DNA of 9,733 nucleotides from Verrucomicrobiales bacterium (GCA_005789375.1 SXXZ01000193.1:1-9733), one strand, 5' to 3'. Shown: positions 1 through 6,634, numbered from the stretch's first letter. Numbers and translations: made by a program. The notes: generated by a model from the sequence alone, not told the origin.

Positions 1-234
1 ACAGGTCGTGCCCACCGCACGGTACGAGCCAAGACCGGTAGCCTGCGCGGCGTCCACGCACTGGGCGGCTATGTGATTACGGCCACCGGAGAAGAACTCG
101 TCTTCGCGATCTACGCCAACCAAGCCCAAGGCGACCCTCTGGTGCGTACCCGGATAGACCGGTTCGTAGAAATTCTCGCCAGCACCCAAAACTCATCGAC
201 TCCAGCGCCCGCCTCCGCCCCACCGCCGCGTTGA
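1..234 (+). CDS. dacB: D-alanyl-D-alanine carboxypeptidase/endopeptidase (PBP4, peptidase S13), C-terminal part only
   Basis: The reading frame is open from the first base to a TGA at 232-234, giving the last 77 residues of a protein whose start lies outside the window. Residues 11-13 (bases 31-39) are a KTG box in the context VRAKTGSLRGVHALGGYV. KTG followed by a small/hydrophobic stretch ending in GYV is the third catalytic motif of class C penicillin-binding proteins (PBP4/DacB, family S13). These act in the periplasm to trim or cleave peptidoglycan peptides. The next segment, ending in LVFAIYAN, fits the closing beta strands of that fold. The last ~17 residues are Pro/Ala/Ser-rich and look like a flexible tail. 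The SxxK and SxN motifs are upstream and not visible, so activity cannot be judged. The gene converges on tadA, 150 bases away. The family call is fairly sure; the exact subtype is inferred. Confidence 0.85.
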   Translation, partial: TGRAHRTVRAKTGSLRGVHALGGYVITATGEELVFAIYANQAQGDPLVRTRIDRFVEILASTQNSSTPAPASAPPPR

Positions 235-241
235 GCGCCCC

Positions 242-275
242 AGTCACCAGTCAAAGTACAAAGTGCACAGTACAG
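242..275. repeat. Degenerate AGT-phased heptamer repeat in convergent gap
   Basis: AGT recurs at 242, 249, 255, 262 and 269, a spacing of 7, 6, 7 and 7. The units are AGTCACC, AGTCAA, AGTACAA, AGTGCAC and AGTACAG. The run starts 8 bases after the dacB stop. It resembles the short tandem heptamers known from intergenic DNA of some bacteria such as cyanobacteria. With only five imperfect units it could be the decayed end of a longer array. No function can be read from it. Confidence 0.45.
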
Positions 276-282
276 ACTCTTG

Positions 283-307
283 TCAGTGACGTTCCGGAAT
301 CCACTGA
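283..307. other. Weak stem-loop in the dacB/tadA convergent gap
   Basis: TCAGTG at 283-288 pairs perfectly with CACTGA at 302-307. The 13-base loop contains the palindrome TTCCGGAA (292-299). There is no T-tract on either side, so it is a poor intrinsic terminator. The position between two converging genes is where a transcription-end structure would be expected. The rest of the 235-384 gap holds only the heptamer repeat and a doubtful small reading frame. Confidence 0.25.
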
Positions 308-384
308 ATCTTGTCGGTTTTCACGCCGTCGCTGACAAACCGATTCAGCAGATTCGTTCTGTTGCATATACTCTCGCTCCAGCT

Positions 385-903
385 TCATGAATCCGAGGAA
401 TTTGCCGGGCGATCCTTCCGGTTGCGTTGTTCGAGGAAGAATCTCTTGAGAATGTGACGGCATTCCTCCTCGCGGACCCCCGGCGTAATTGCACTGCGGT
501 GATTGAGAGTGGGAAACTGCAGGAGATTCATAGCTCCCCCGGCCGCGCCTCCCTTGGCGTCGGGGGCACCGAAGACCACACGCGCCAACCGGCAATGGAC
601 GATGGCCCCGGCACACATGGGACACGGTTCTTTGGTCACGTAGAGCGTGCAGTCGGTCAGACGCCAATCGCCGACGGCTTCCTGGGCCATGGTTAAGGCC
701 AGCATCTCCGCGTGCGCGGTCGCATCCTTGAGGAGTTCTACCTGATTCCAAGCTCGCGCAATGACGCGGTGACCACGAACAATGACCACTCCCACAGGCA
801 CCTCTTGGGCCTCGTAGGCCTTGGCCGCCTGGCGCAGCGCTTCACCCATGAACACACGGTCGATTTCGGGATCCGGGATGTCCGGTTGGGAACGAGTTTC
901 CAT
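385..903 (-). CDS. tadA: tRNA-specific adenosine deaminase TadA (adenosine-34)
   Basis: This 172-residue protein of the cytidine/deoxycytidylate deaminase fold converts A34 to inosine in the anticodon wobble position of tRNA-Arg(ACG), a cytoplasmic and usually essential step. The zinc and catalytic signature is complete. HAE is at residues 64-66, with His as zinc ligand and Glu as proton shuttle. PCPMC is at 93-97, with the two zinc-binding cysteines. NQ within AWNQVELLKDATAHAE, and the FGAPDAKGGAAGG stretch near 115-127, also fit TadA. The frame runs open further upstream to 1020, but the ATG at 903 is chosen. It lies just before the family's N-terminal helix, gives a normal length, and avoids a long overlap with the Nudix gene. 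There is no clear Shine-Dalgarno. The start is 2 bases after the Nudix stop, so translational coupling is likely. The lysine/arginine-rich C-terminal tail (from ~residue 156) is slightly longer than in E. coli TadA. Confidence 0.94.
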   Translation of the reverse strand: METRSQPDIPDPEIDRVFMGEALRQAAKAYEAQEVPVGVVIVRGHRVIARAWNQVELLKDATAHAEMLALTMAQEAVGDWRLTDCTLYVTKEPCPMCAGAIVHCRLARVVFGAPDAKGGAAGGAMNLLQFPTLNHRSAITPGVREEECRHILKRFFLEQRNRKDRPANSSDS

Positions 904-905
904 GG

Positions 906-1412
906 TCAGGCGCGACGTAAAGGGCTGCTCTGTTCCAAGGTCCAGGTGGAGCCTCCCTCTTCGTGACAGTAAGCGTGGGCTGCAAAGAACCCTCCGCGGT
1001 GACTCCAGAAGAGGGGCCAAATCTGTTCACGATCGGTCTCAGGCAAATCCAACATGGCCAATTCAGCACGACTGTAGAATCCAAAATCTCCCTCCCGATG
1101 CGGCGGCGGAACGCGTTGCAAGCGGGGCCTGACCTCAAAGAGAAACATCAGCCAGTGAGTCTGTCCCTGATACCCATATTCGCTAATAAGACCACTCAGG
1201 TGCAGGTCGGCCGGCGTGAGGGAAACGCCCGTCTCTTCCAGAGCCTCACGGCACGCGCAGGCGTAAGGTGATTCCCCAATGTCGGTCTTCAGTTTGCCTC
1301 CAGGTGGGCTGAAGAGCCCCCGGTTGGGATCCTGAGCCCGACGCAACAGGAGAATGTTGTCCCGCTCGTCAAAGCAGTACAGAAGCGTGGCAATTTTGTA
1401 AGGTAGCGGCAC
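906..1412 (-). CDS. Nudix hydrolase, MutT/8-oxo-dGTP diphosphatase-like
   Basis: This 168-residue protein has one Nudix domain. Nudix enzymes hydrolyse nucleoside diphosphates linked to another group, using a metal bound by the Nudix box. Here REALEETGV (residues 55-63) is the metal-binding REUxEExGU half, and E47 lies the canonical 7 residues before R55. GG at 38-39 is followed by 7 rather than 5 residues before E47, so the box carries a two-residue insertion. Strands such as IATLLYCFD and NILLLRRAQDPNRG before the box fit a MutT-like core. The aromatic C-terminal region (IWPLFWSHRGGFFAAH, 131-146) may form the substrate pocket, but the substrate cannot be assigned. The start is GTG at 1412. 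An in-frame TGA lies 27 bases upstream and no ATG occurs early. A perfect 6-bp hairpin abuts the start codon. It forms a two-gene unit with tadA. Confidence 0.9.
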   Translation of the reverse strand: MPLPYKIATLLYCFDERDNILLLRRAQDPNRGLFSPPGGKLKTDIGESPYACACREALEETGVSLTPADLHLSGLISEYGYQGQTHWLMFLFEVRPRLQRVPPPHREGDFGFYSRAELAMLDLPETDREQIWPLFWSHRGGFFAAHAYCHEEGGSTWTLEQSSPLRRA

Positions 1413-1430
1413 CGGGCTGACTAAAGCCCG
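1413..1430 (-). promoter_or_regulatory. Hairpin directly abutting the Nudix GTG start
   Basis: CGGGCT (1413-1418) pairs perfectly with AGCCCG (1425-1430) across a 6-base loop. In the minus-strand mRNA the stem ends at the base immediately before the GTG start codon (1412-1410). It therefore covers the usual ribosome-binding position, where no Shine-Dalgarno is present. It could lower or regulate initiation of the Nudix-tadA mRNA. A 6-bp stem can also arise by chance. Confidence 0.3.
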
Positions 1431-1575
1431 AAATGGTCCTCAGGGAAAGGGCTCTGACAACGGGTTCAGGACGATCGCAGAGGGGGCCATTTTTTTCGCC
1501 GGAGCACTGTCTGATACAGCATTTTGAATGAGGCAACCCCCTCACTCGCCCGAAAATGAAATGCCCGAAGATCGA

Positions 1576-2130
1576 TCAGCGGTAAACCGTGACCGCCAAG
1601 GCTGAAATCAAGGCGCCCCAGATAACACCGGAAACACCCAGCAGGCGCACCCGACCCTCAGATTGCGCGCACCACGCCAACCAATCCCTCACCCGCCACG
1701 GTGAAACAGCCACCCAGATGGCCAGACTCACCCACCCGTACATCCAGAGGGTCACCAAATACCTCCACGGGCTCGGGTGCCACCGTTGGACATCCAAGAC
1801 CACATCCGCGACAAGACACAGCACAATGGCTAATCCCCGCACGGCCAAATAATCCCGGACGACAAAGCAACTGGCCACTCCGATGGCAATGACTCCCCCC
1901 AACAGGAATGGCCGGAATGCGGCAAAGTCTGAGATCTCTGAGTTCTGCAAGTTCTGTTCGAACCAGATGCTTCCCAAGAGCATTAGCATCACGCCCACGG
2001 CGGTATTCCGATGGAACCCCCGCATCCAGGCGGCACAGGAGGCCGGCTTGAATACAGGCCAAAGGTGGCCAAGAAAACAACCCAGGCCCAGCACCAGGGA
2101 GACTTGCGACAAGGTCAGCGATAGATTCAT
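1576..2130 (-). CDS. Unrecognised polytopic membrane protein, 184 aa
   Basis: I do not recognise the family. The protein is strongly hydrophobic, with about six likely membrane segments near residues 8-28, 42-57, 74-92, 96-113, 122-142 and 162-182. Short polar loops separate them, such as FEQNLQNSEISDF (57-69) and RDYLAVR (92-98). Tryptophan and arginine cluster at the segment edges (WPVF, QRWHPSPWRY, SPWRVRDWLAW). The composition and regular segment spacing argue for a real inner-membrane protein rather than a chance frame. The start is ATG at 2130 with no visible Shine-Dalgarno. It lies on the same strand as Nudix-tadA, but 163 bases separate them, so it may be a separate unit. A 20-bp hairpin at 2171-2214 lies in its leader. 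No catalytic motif, signal-binding domain or transporter signature is seen. Confidence 0.75.
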   Translation of the reverse strand: MNLSLTLSQVSLVLGLGCFLGHLWPVFKPASCAAWMRGFHRNTAVGVMLMLLGSIWFEQNLQNSEISDFAAFRPFLLGGVIAIGVASCFVVRDYLAVRGLAIVLCLVADVVLDVQRWHPSPWRYLVTLWMYGWVSLAIWVAVSPWRVRDWLAWCAQSEGRVRLLGVSGVIWGALISALAVTVYR

Positions 2131-2170
2131 CGACGAATAAGCTCGGAGGATCAGGCAACTCTTACCTAAG

Positions 2171-2214
2171 CCGGAACGATTCAGTTGGAAGGACTTCTAA
2201 CTGATTCGTTCCGG
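2171..2214. repeat. Long near-perfect inverted repeat (20-bp stem, GGAC loop)
   Basis: Bases 2171-2190 pair with 2195-2214 around the loop GGAC. The only defects are one T-T mismatch (2180/2205) and one G-T pair (2187/2198). The outer arms read CCGGAACGATTCAGTT and AACTGATTCGTTCCGG. G2170 and C2215 could add one more pair. No T-tract follows on either strand, so it is not a standard intrinsic terminator. It starts 41 bases upstream of the membrane protein ATG (2130, minus strand). It could be an RNA leader structure, a protein-binding palindrome, or a REP-like or miniature mobile element. The sequence alone does not decide. Confidence 0.65.
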
Positions 2215-2818
2215 CCAAGGCGAGGGTAAAGAATCAAACCCGTCCACCTCCCGCACCGACGTAACCGTGGGATCTCGCGCGTGGCGGCAACCCAAAATCA
2301 ACTCACAATAGAAAAACCGCGGACCGGCACCCATGAGACCCTGACGAATGCTCCAGCCAACACGGTGACGAAGCCGGAGCGATGCCATTGGGAGGAAGGT
2401 GATGTCATGCCGAATTCTTTCGTTAGATGGAGGCCAGAGCGAGGCGCCAGCCACACTGAAGCTCGCGCTTGAGGCCCGTAACGAGCGAACAGCGACGCTC
2501 TTGCGGAAGAAGGCGCAGCCAGCACGACCGATCCAACCGGATTACTTCGGATAAAGATTCTAGCCAGTCGGTACGCATGGATTGCTAACACCCCACCTCA
2601 CCAACACTCCCCGATCCGTAGGCCTGAACCCAATGCTGCCTGACGGCATCACCACACTGATGCTCCATAGAGAGCAATCTCCCGACCGATAAGATTTTTT
2701 ATAAAATTCAAAAAACAGCAGCAGGTTAGGAGCTTTCCGCACACATCAGCGTCAAATTTTTCCTAGTACTACGACCTCCCTTGACTTGAAGCCAACCGAC
2801 TGAAGTCTCGCTATCGAA

Positions 2819-2850
2819 GGTTCACGCAATCGTAACGGTTCACCCAATCG
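2819..2850. promoter_or_regulatory. Tandem direct repeat upstream of exoprotein gene, possible operator
   Basis: GGTTCACGCAATCG (2819-2832) recurs as GGTTCACCCAATCG (2837-2850). Thirteen of 14 bases are identical at an 18-base period. A weaker third relative, GGTTGGCGAATCG, lies at 2875-2887. The pair sits about 125-155 bases before the ATG at 2974. Paired direct repeats in this position often bind response regulators or other activators upstream of a promoter. The role here is inferred from position and spacing only. Confidence 0.35.
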
Positions 2851-2973
2851 CTTTTTAAACTTCCGGCATCGCCTGGTTGGCGAATCGTCAGAAACAAAAG
2901 CGTTTTGGGGTAGAACAGGATCCATCGGCTACTAACCCGGCCGGCGGTATCTGAAGCAAACCTTGTAACAACC

Positions 2974-5900
2974 ATGAAACGCCAAATCCTAAAACTGACG
3001 GGAATGCTAGCGCTGATCTCCAGCGCGGCGCCGACCTTGACTGCGGACTACGCCTCCACGGTCTCCAACCTCAAGCCGGTCGCCTTCTGGCGCCTGAATG
3101 AGACCACGCAACCTCCCGCTGCTGACGTAGCGGTGAACGCCGGTTCCCTGGGCAACGCTGCCGTTGGTTACTATTTGGGGACAGCCCAGCACCCGGTTCC
3201 AGGCGCACTCAATGGCCGCACCGACAGCGCCGTGGGCTTCGATGCCACCGCCAACTCGGTGACCATGGTACCCTACATGCCGGAAATGAATCCCAAGGCC
3301 CCCTTCACGGTGGAAGCCTGGCTGAGCCCGAATATCGAGCACGCTGTGGGATCCGGAACCCTGACTTGCGCCATCTCTAGCGGCCAATTTGCCGCCCCCC
3401 GCACCGGTTGGTTGATCTACCAATCTGAGAGCGGTTGGAACCTGCGCATGTACAACAACAACGGAACGGCCACCTCGGTGAACATCAGTGGTGGAACGGC
3501 TCCCGTGTCTGGCATGTGGTACCACGTGGCAGCGGTTTACGACGGTGCGACCGCCAAGTTGTTCGTCAACGGTGCCAAGGCGGCTGAAGCAGCCCAAACT
3601 AGCTATGTGCCCGGCCAATCAGGCGGTTTCGCTATTGGCGGCCGCGCGGACGGTTCCTTCTGGTGGAATGGTTCCGCCGATGAAGTGGCTCTCTACAGCA
3701 AGGCCCTGACCGCTGAAGAAGTGTCCGCTCACTACGCCAACGGCACGGCCACCAGCCCGAGCGCCACCTACCAGAGCCTCGTTCTGGCCCAGGCTCCCAT
3801 CGCCTACTACCGACTGAACGAAGGAGCCTACACGGCACCGGCCAGTGTGCCTCCGGCCGCCAACACCGGAACGGCGGGCGCTGCCATCGCCGGTTCGTAC
3901 AACCCAGGCATGAAGGCGGGCGCGGATGGCCCGAAGCCGCCGATTTACACCGGGCTCGAAGCCTCCAACGTCGGTGGCGGGTTCAATGGTGCGGCCGGCT
4001 ACGTCGGCACTCCGTTCCAGATGAATGACCTGACCGAATTCACCATGATGGGCTGGGTCCAGCGCAGCGCCATCAAGAGCGGTCGTGGCGGCTACTTCGG
4101 CCAGAACGACCTGCTCGAGTTCGGCGACGCTGATGGCGGTGCCAACATCGAACTGTGGGTCAACGCCCGCGGCGGCAACATCAAGGCTGCTTATCCCTTC
4201 AGGGACAACGATTGGGGCCACTTCGCCGTCATCGGCAGCGCCACCTCCACCGTCCTGTATGCCAACGGCAAAGAAATCGGCCGTCTGAGTGGCCCGGTGG
4301 CCAGCTACGGCACCAGCAGCTTCAACTTCAATATCGGCGGAGGCGGCATCTTCAACGCGGCCGGCGACTACTTCAAAGGCAACATCGATGAAGTCGCGGT
4401 TTTCGATAAGGCGCTGAGTGCGGCCGACATCCAGTCGATCTACTTCTCGGCCAATGTGGCTCCGACCATCACCCAGCAACCGACCCTCCCGAGCCGCACG
4501 CTCTATGCGGGTTACTCGGTCAGCTTGACGGCTGCCGCCAGTGGCACCCCTCCGTTGACCTACCAGTGGCGCAAGGACGGCCAGAATCTGGCCGGCAAGA
4601 CCTCGACCACCCTGTCGCTGACCGGCGTGACTGCAGCGGATGCAGGCGCCTATGACATCGTGGTGACGAGCACCTACGGCTCCACCAGCAGCACCCCGGT
4701 CGCCCTAGTGGTGACGCCTGCCGACGCGGTGGCTCCGACGCTCCAGTATGCCGCGGGCGTTTCCAGCTTCGACAAAGTGCGGATCTGGTTCTCAGAACCC
4801 TTGGATCCGACGACTGCTCAGCTGGCGGCCAACTACAAGATCGAGGGTCTCACCGTCACCGGGGCGGCCTTGAAGGCCCCGGCGGGCAGTATCGGCGACA
4901 ACATCGTCGAACTGACGACCTCCAAGCAGACCGCCGGTCAGAGCTACAAGATCACGGTCACTGGCGTGAAGGATCAGATGGTTCCAGCCACCGCGATCGC
5001 CGCGAACTCGACGATCACCTTTGGCTCCTGGCAACTGGCTTCCGGCGCGCTGCGCTTCGAGCACTACGACAACCTCGCGACTGCCAGTGACGCCGCCATC
5101 ACGGCCGCTCTGGATGACCCTCGCGTGATCGCCGGCACCCCAACGACGCTGGGCACCATCACGGGTCGCTTCGACACCCGCACGGTGTTCCCGGATGACA
5201 GCCATGAAAACTACATGGCCCGGATCAGCGGCTTCATCACCCCGACCGAGTCGGGCGACTACTACTTCTTCGTCGCCTCCGATGACGCTTCGCGCGTTTA
5301 TCTTAGCGCGAACGAAACGATGCCCAACCCGGCCACGGACACGCCCATCGTCAATGAACCGGGCTGCTGCAAAGGCTTCCTGGAGCCCGAATCCGGATCA
5401 CCGCACACCACGGCCGCCCCGATCAGCCTGCAGGCCGGCAAGAAGTACGCGATTCTGACGCTGCTCAAGGAAGGCGGCGGCGGCGACTGGCTCAAGGTGG
5501 CTTGGCGCAAGTCCACCGATACCACTGCGTCGGCCGCATTGGCCCCCATCGATGGCAAGTACCTGTCCACCTACGTGGATCCGAATGCCGAAGTGGAATT
5601 TACCAAGCAGCCGACCAATCAGGAGGGCGCCCTCTCCACTTCAGCGGTGACGTTCCTGACCCAGGCCTTCACCTCCAGCGACGGTGGTTTCACGGTCACC
5701 AACACCACCCCAGAGCCTCCGGGCCCCTGGGTGTATGACCCGGCCAATGGCGTTTGGTCGGCCGACGGTTCCGTGGACGGCTGCGGCGGCCCTTACAACT
5801 CGCGCCTGAATTCGGCGACCTACACGGTACCGGAGTCCCTGGCCGTGACCCTAAACTTCTCGCACCGCTATTCCTTCGAAGGTGACTTCTATGATGGCGG

Positions 5901-6612
5901 CCAAGTGCTCGTCAGCGTCAACGGCGGGGCCTTCACCGTGGTTCCGGGCGACAACTTCACAGCCAATGGCTATGCCAACAGCGTGATCGTGGGCAGCGGC
6001 GTCCTCAAGGGCCTGCGTGCCTTCAATGCCGATTCCGCAGGCTATGCGGCTGGCAGCTTCATCACCAGCTCCGCGATCCTTGGCACCTTTACCAAGGGCG
6101 ACAAGATTGTGGTCCAGTTCCTGGGCGGCTGGGATGACTGCTCCAAGGCCAGCACCCCGAGCTGGCAAATTAAGGAAGTTAAACTGGCTGTCAGCTCGCC
6201 GCCCACCGCGGTGACCTTCGACGGCACCGCCAAGGTGACCCGCCAGGGTGTAGCCACCTCGTTCAGCTACCAATGGCAGCGCAACGACGGCTCGGGCTTC
6301 GTGGACATCGCCAACGCGACCGGCACCTCGTACCGGTTCTTCCCGACCACCCCCTCGGACATTTCCGCAACCTACCGTATGTTGGCGGGTGTCCCGGGCA
6401 AGATGGTCTCCAGCGCCGACGTGAAGGTCACTCCTCCGCGCCCGACGCTCTCGCTCAGCCGCACCGCCGACGTGATCACGGTCACCTTCACGGGCAGCCT
6501 GCAGTCGTCCACCTCGCTCACCGGGCCGTTCTCCAACGTGAGCGGCGCAACGAGCCCCTACGCGGTGCCCGCCCCAACCGGCGGCAGCTTGTTCTTCCGC
6601 AGCATCAAGTGA
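2974..6612 (+). CDS. Large secreted multidomain protein: two LamG domains, Ig-like, SbsA-like, PA14, jelly-roll and Ig-like modules
   Basis: The protein has 1212 residues. The start MKRQILKLTGMLALISS is a Sec signal peptide with cleavage near residue 24. Modules in order are: LamG/concanavalin-like sandwich ~26-256; a second LamG ~263-492; Ig-like domain ~497-581 (Y-QWRKDG and DAGAYDIVV motifs); SbsA/Big_5-like domain ~587-683 (VRIWFSEPLD); PA14-like domain ~690-860 (SGDYYFFVASDDASRVYLS); a MAM- or M6-peptidase-tail-like jelly roll ~890-1075; Ig-like ~1076-1152 (FSYQWQRNDGSG); and a 50-residue C-terminal tail ending FFRSIK. The LamG units are duplicates: both open with an AFWRLNE/AYYRLNE motif and close with DEVALYSKALTAEEV/DEVAVFDKALSAADI. 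LamG and PA14 folds usually bind glycans or other ligands, so an adhesive or carbohydrate-binding role at the surface is likely. No catalytic domain, LPXTG or PEP-CTERM is seen. The gene is apparently monocistronic, with a strong terminator 22 bases after the stop. Confidence 0.93.
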   Translation: MKRQILKLTGMLALISSAAPTLTADYASTVSNLKPVAFWRLNETTQPPAADVAVNAGSLGNAAVGYYLGTAQHPVPGALNGRTDSAVGFDATANSVTMVPYMPEMNPKAPFTVEAWLSPNIEHAVGSGTLTCAISSGQFAAPRTGWLIYQSESGWNLRMYNNNGTATSVNISGGTAPVSGMWYHVAAVYDGATAKLFVNGAKAAEAAQTSYVPGQSGGFAIGGRADGSFWWNGSADEVALYSKALTAEEVSAHYANGTATSPSATYQSLVLAQAPIAYYRLNEGAYTAPASVPPAANTGTAGAAIAGSYNPGMKAGADGPKPPIYTGLEASNVGGGFNGAAGYVGTPFQMNDLTEFTMMGWVQRSAIKSGRGGYFGQNDLLEFGDADGGANIELWVNARGGNIKAAYPFRDNDWGHFAVIGSATSTVLYANGKEIGRLSGPVASYGTSSFNFNIGGGGIFNAAGDYFKGNIDEVAVFDKALSAADIQSIYFSANVAPTITQQPTLPSRTLYAGYSVSLTAAASGTPPLTYQWRKDGQNLAGKTSTTLSLTGVTAADAGAYDIVVTSTYGSTSSTPVALVVTPADAVAPTLQYAAGVSSFDKVRIWFSEPLDPTTAQLAANYKIEGLTVTGAALKAPAGSIGDNIVELTTSKQTAGQSYKITVTGVKDQMVPATAIAANSTITFGSWQLASGALRFEHYDNLATASDAAITAALDDPRVIAGTPTTLGTITGRFDTRTVFPDDSHENYMARISGFITPTESGDYYFFVASDDASRVYLSANETMPNPATDTPIVNEPGCCKGFLEPESGSPHTTAAPISLQAGKKYAILTLLKEGGGGDWLKVAWRKSTDTTASAALAPIDGKYLSTYVDPNAEVEFTKQPTNQEGALSTSAVTFLTQAFTSSDGGFTVTNTTPEPPGPWVYDPANGVWSADGSVDGCGGPYNSRLNSATYTVPESLAVTLNFSHRYSFEGDFYDGGQVLVSVNGGAFTVVPGDNFTANGYANSVIVGSGVLKGLRAFNADSAGYAAGSFITSSAILGTFTKGDKIVVQFLGGWDDCSKASTPSWQIKEVKLAVSSPPTAVTFDGTAKVTRQGVATSFSYQWQRNDGSGFVDIANATGTSYRFFPTTPSDISATYRMLAGVPGKMVSSADVKVTPPRPTLSLSRTADVITVTFTGSLQSSTSLTGPFSNVSGATSPYAVPAPTGGSLFFRSIK

Positions 6613-6634
6613 TCTAGCGGAGACGGTTTCTTAC

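Larger units (their letters stand above)
2131..2973. other. 843-base stretch without a convincing gene
   Basis: This region separates the minus-strand membrane protein gene from the large plus-strand exoprotein gene, so it must hold both promoters. It contains the long hairpin at 2171-2214 and a GC-rich block at ~2300-2560 that may be a dispersed repeat. A small hairpin, TGCTC (2661-2665) with GAGCA (2672-2676), precedes an AT-rich patch at 2692-2716 that includes TATAAA at 2700. The direct repeat is at 2819-2850. Two minus-strand frames (2298-2591 and 2560-2742) are open but have no recognisable domain and Arg/Ser/Pro-heavy sequence. TTGACT at 2781-2786 looks like a -35 box, but no good -10 follows at 16-18 bases. 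I cannot place a promoter with confidence. Confidence 0.5.

Noticed and set aside
904..1020. N-terminal extension of TadA to an upstream ATG at 1020
   Set aside because: It would overlap the Nudix gene by more than 100 bases in another frame and add Arg/Leu/Ser-rich sequence absent from the family; ATG 903 gives a standard TadA.
1490..1496. Seven-T run as a terminator
   Set aside because: The Ts are on the plus strand, where no gene ends, and the nearest stem (CTCTG 1452-1456 with CAGAG 1478-1482) has a 21-base loop. Both flanking genes are on the minus strand.
2298..2591. 97-codon minus-strand open frame
   Set aside because: Ser/Arg/Pro-rich with no domain and no Shine-Dalgarno. It more likely reflects GC-rich repeat-like DNA, so it is described as part of the non-coding block.
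2560..2742. 60-codon minus-strand open frame
   Set aside because: It overlaps the frame above, shows no family features, and its N-terminus is made of the AT-rich patch.
2781..2809. TTGACT as a -35 promoter box
   Set aside because: No acceptable TATAAT-like hexamer lies 16-18 bases downstream (the 17-base position reads AGTCTC).
3619..4479. 286-codon minus-strand open frame inside the exoprotein gene
   Set aside because: It is antisense to the two LamG domains. Its Gly/Ala/Val/Asp-rich sequence has no domain, and the plus strand has an uninterrupted 1212-residue protein.
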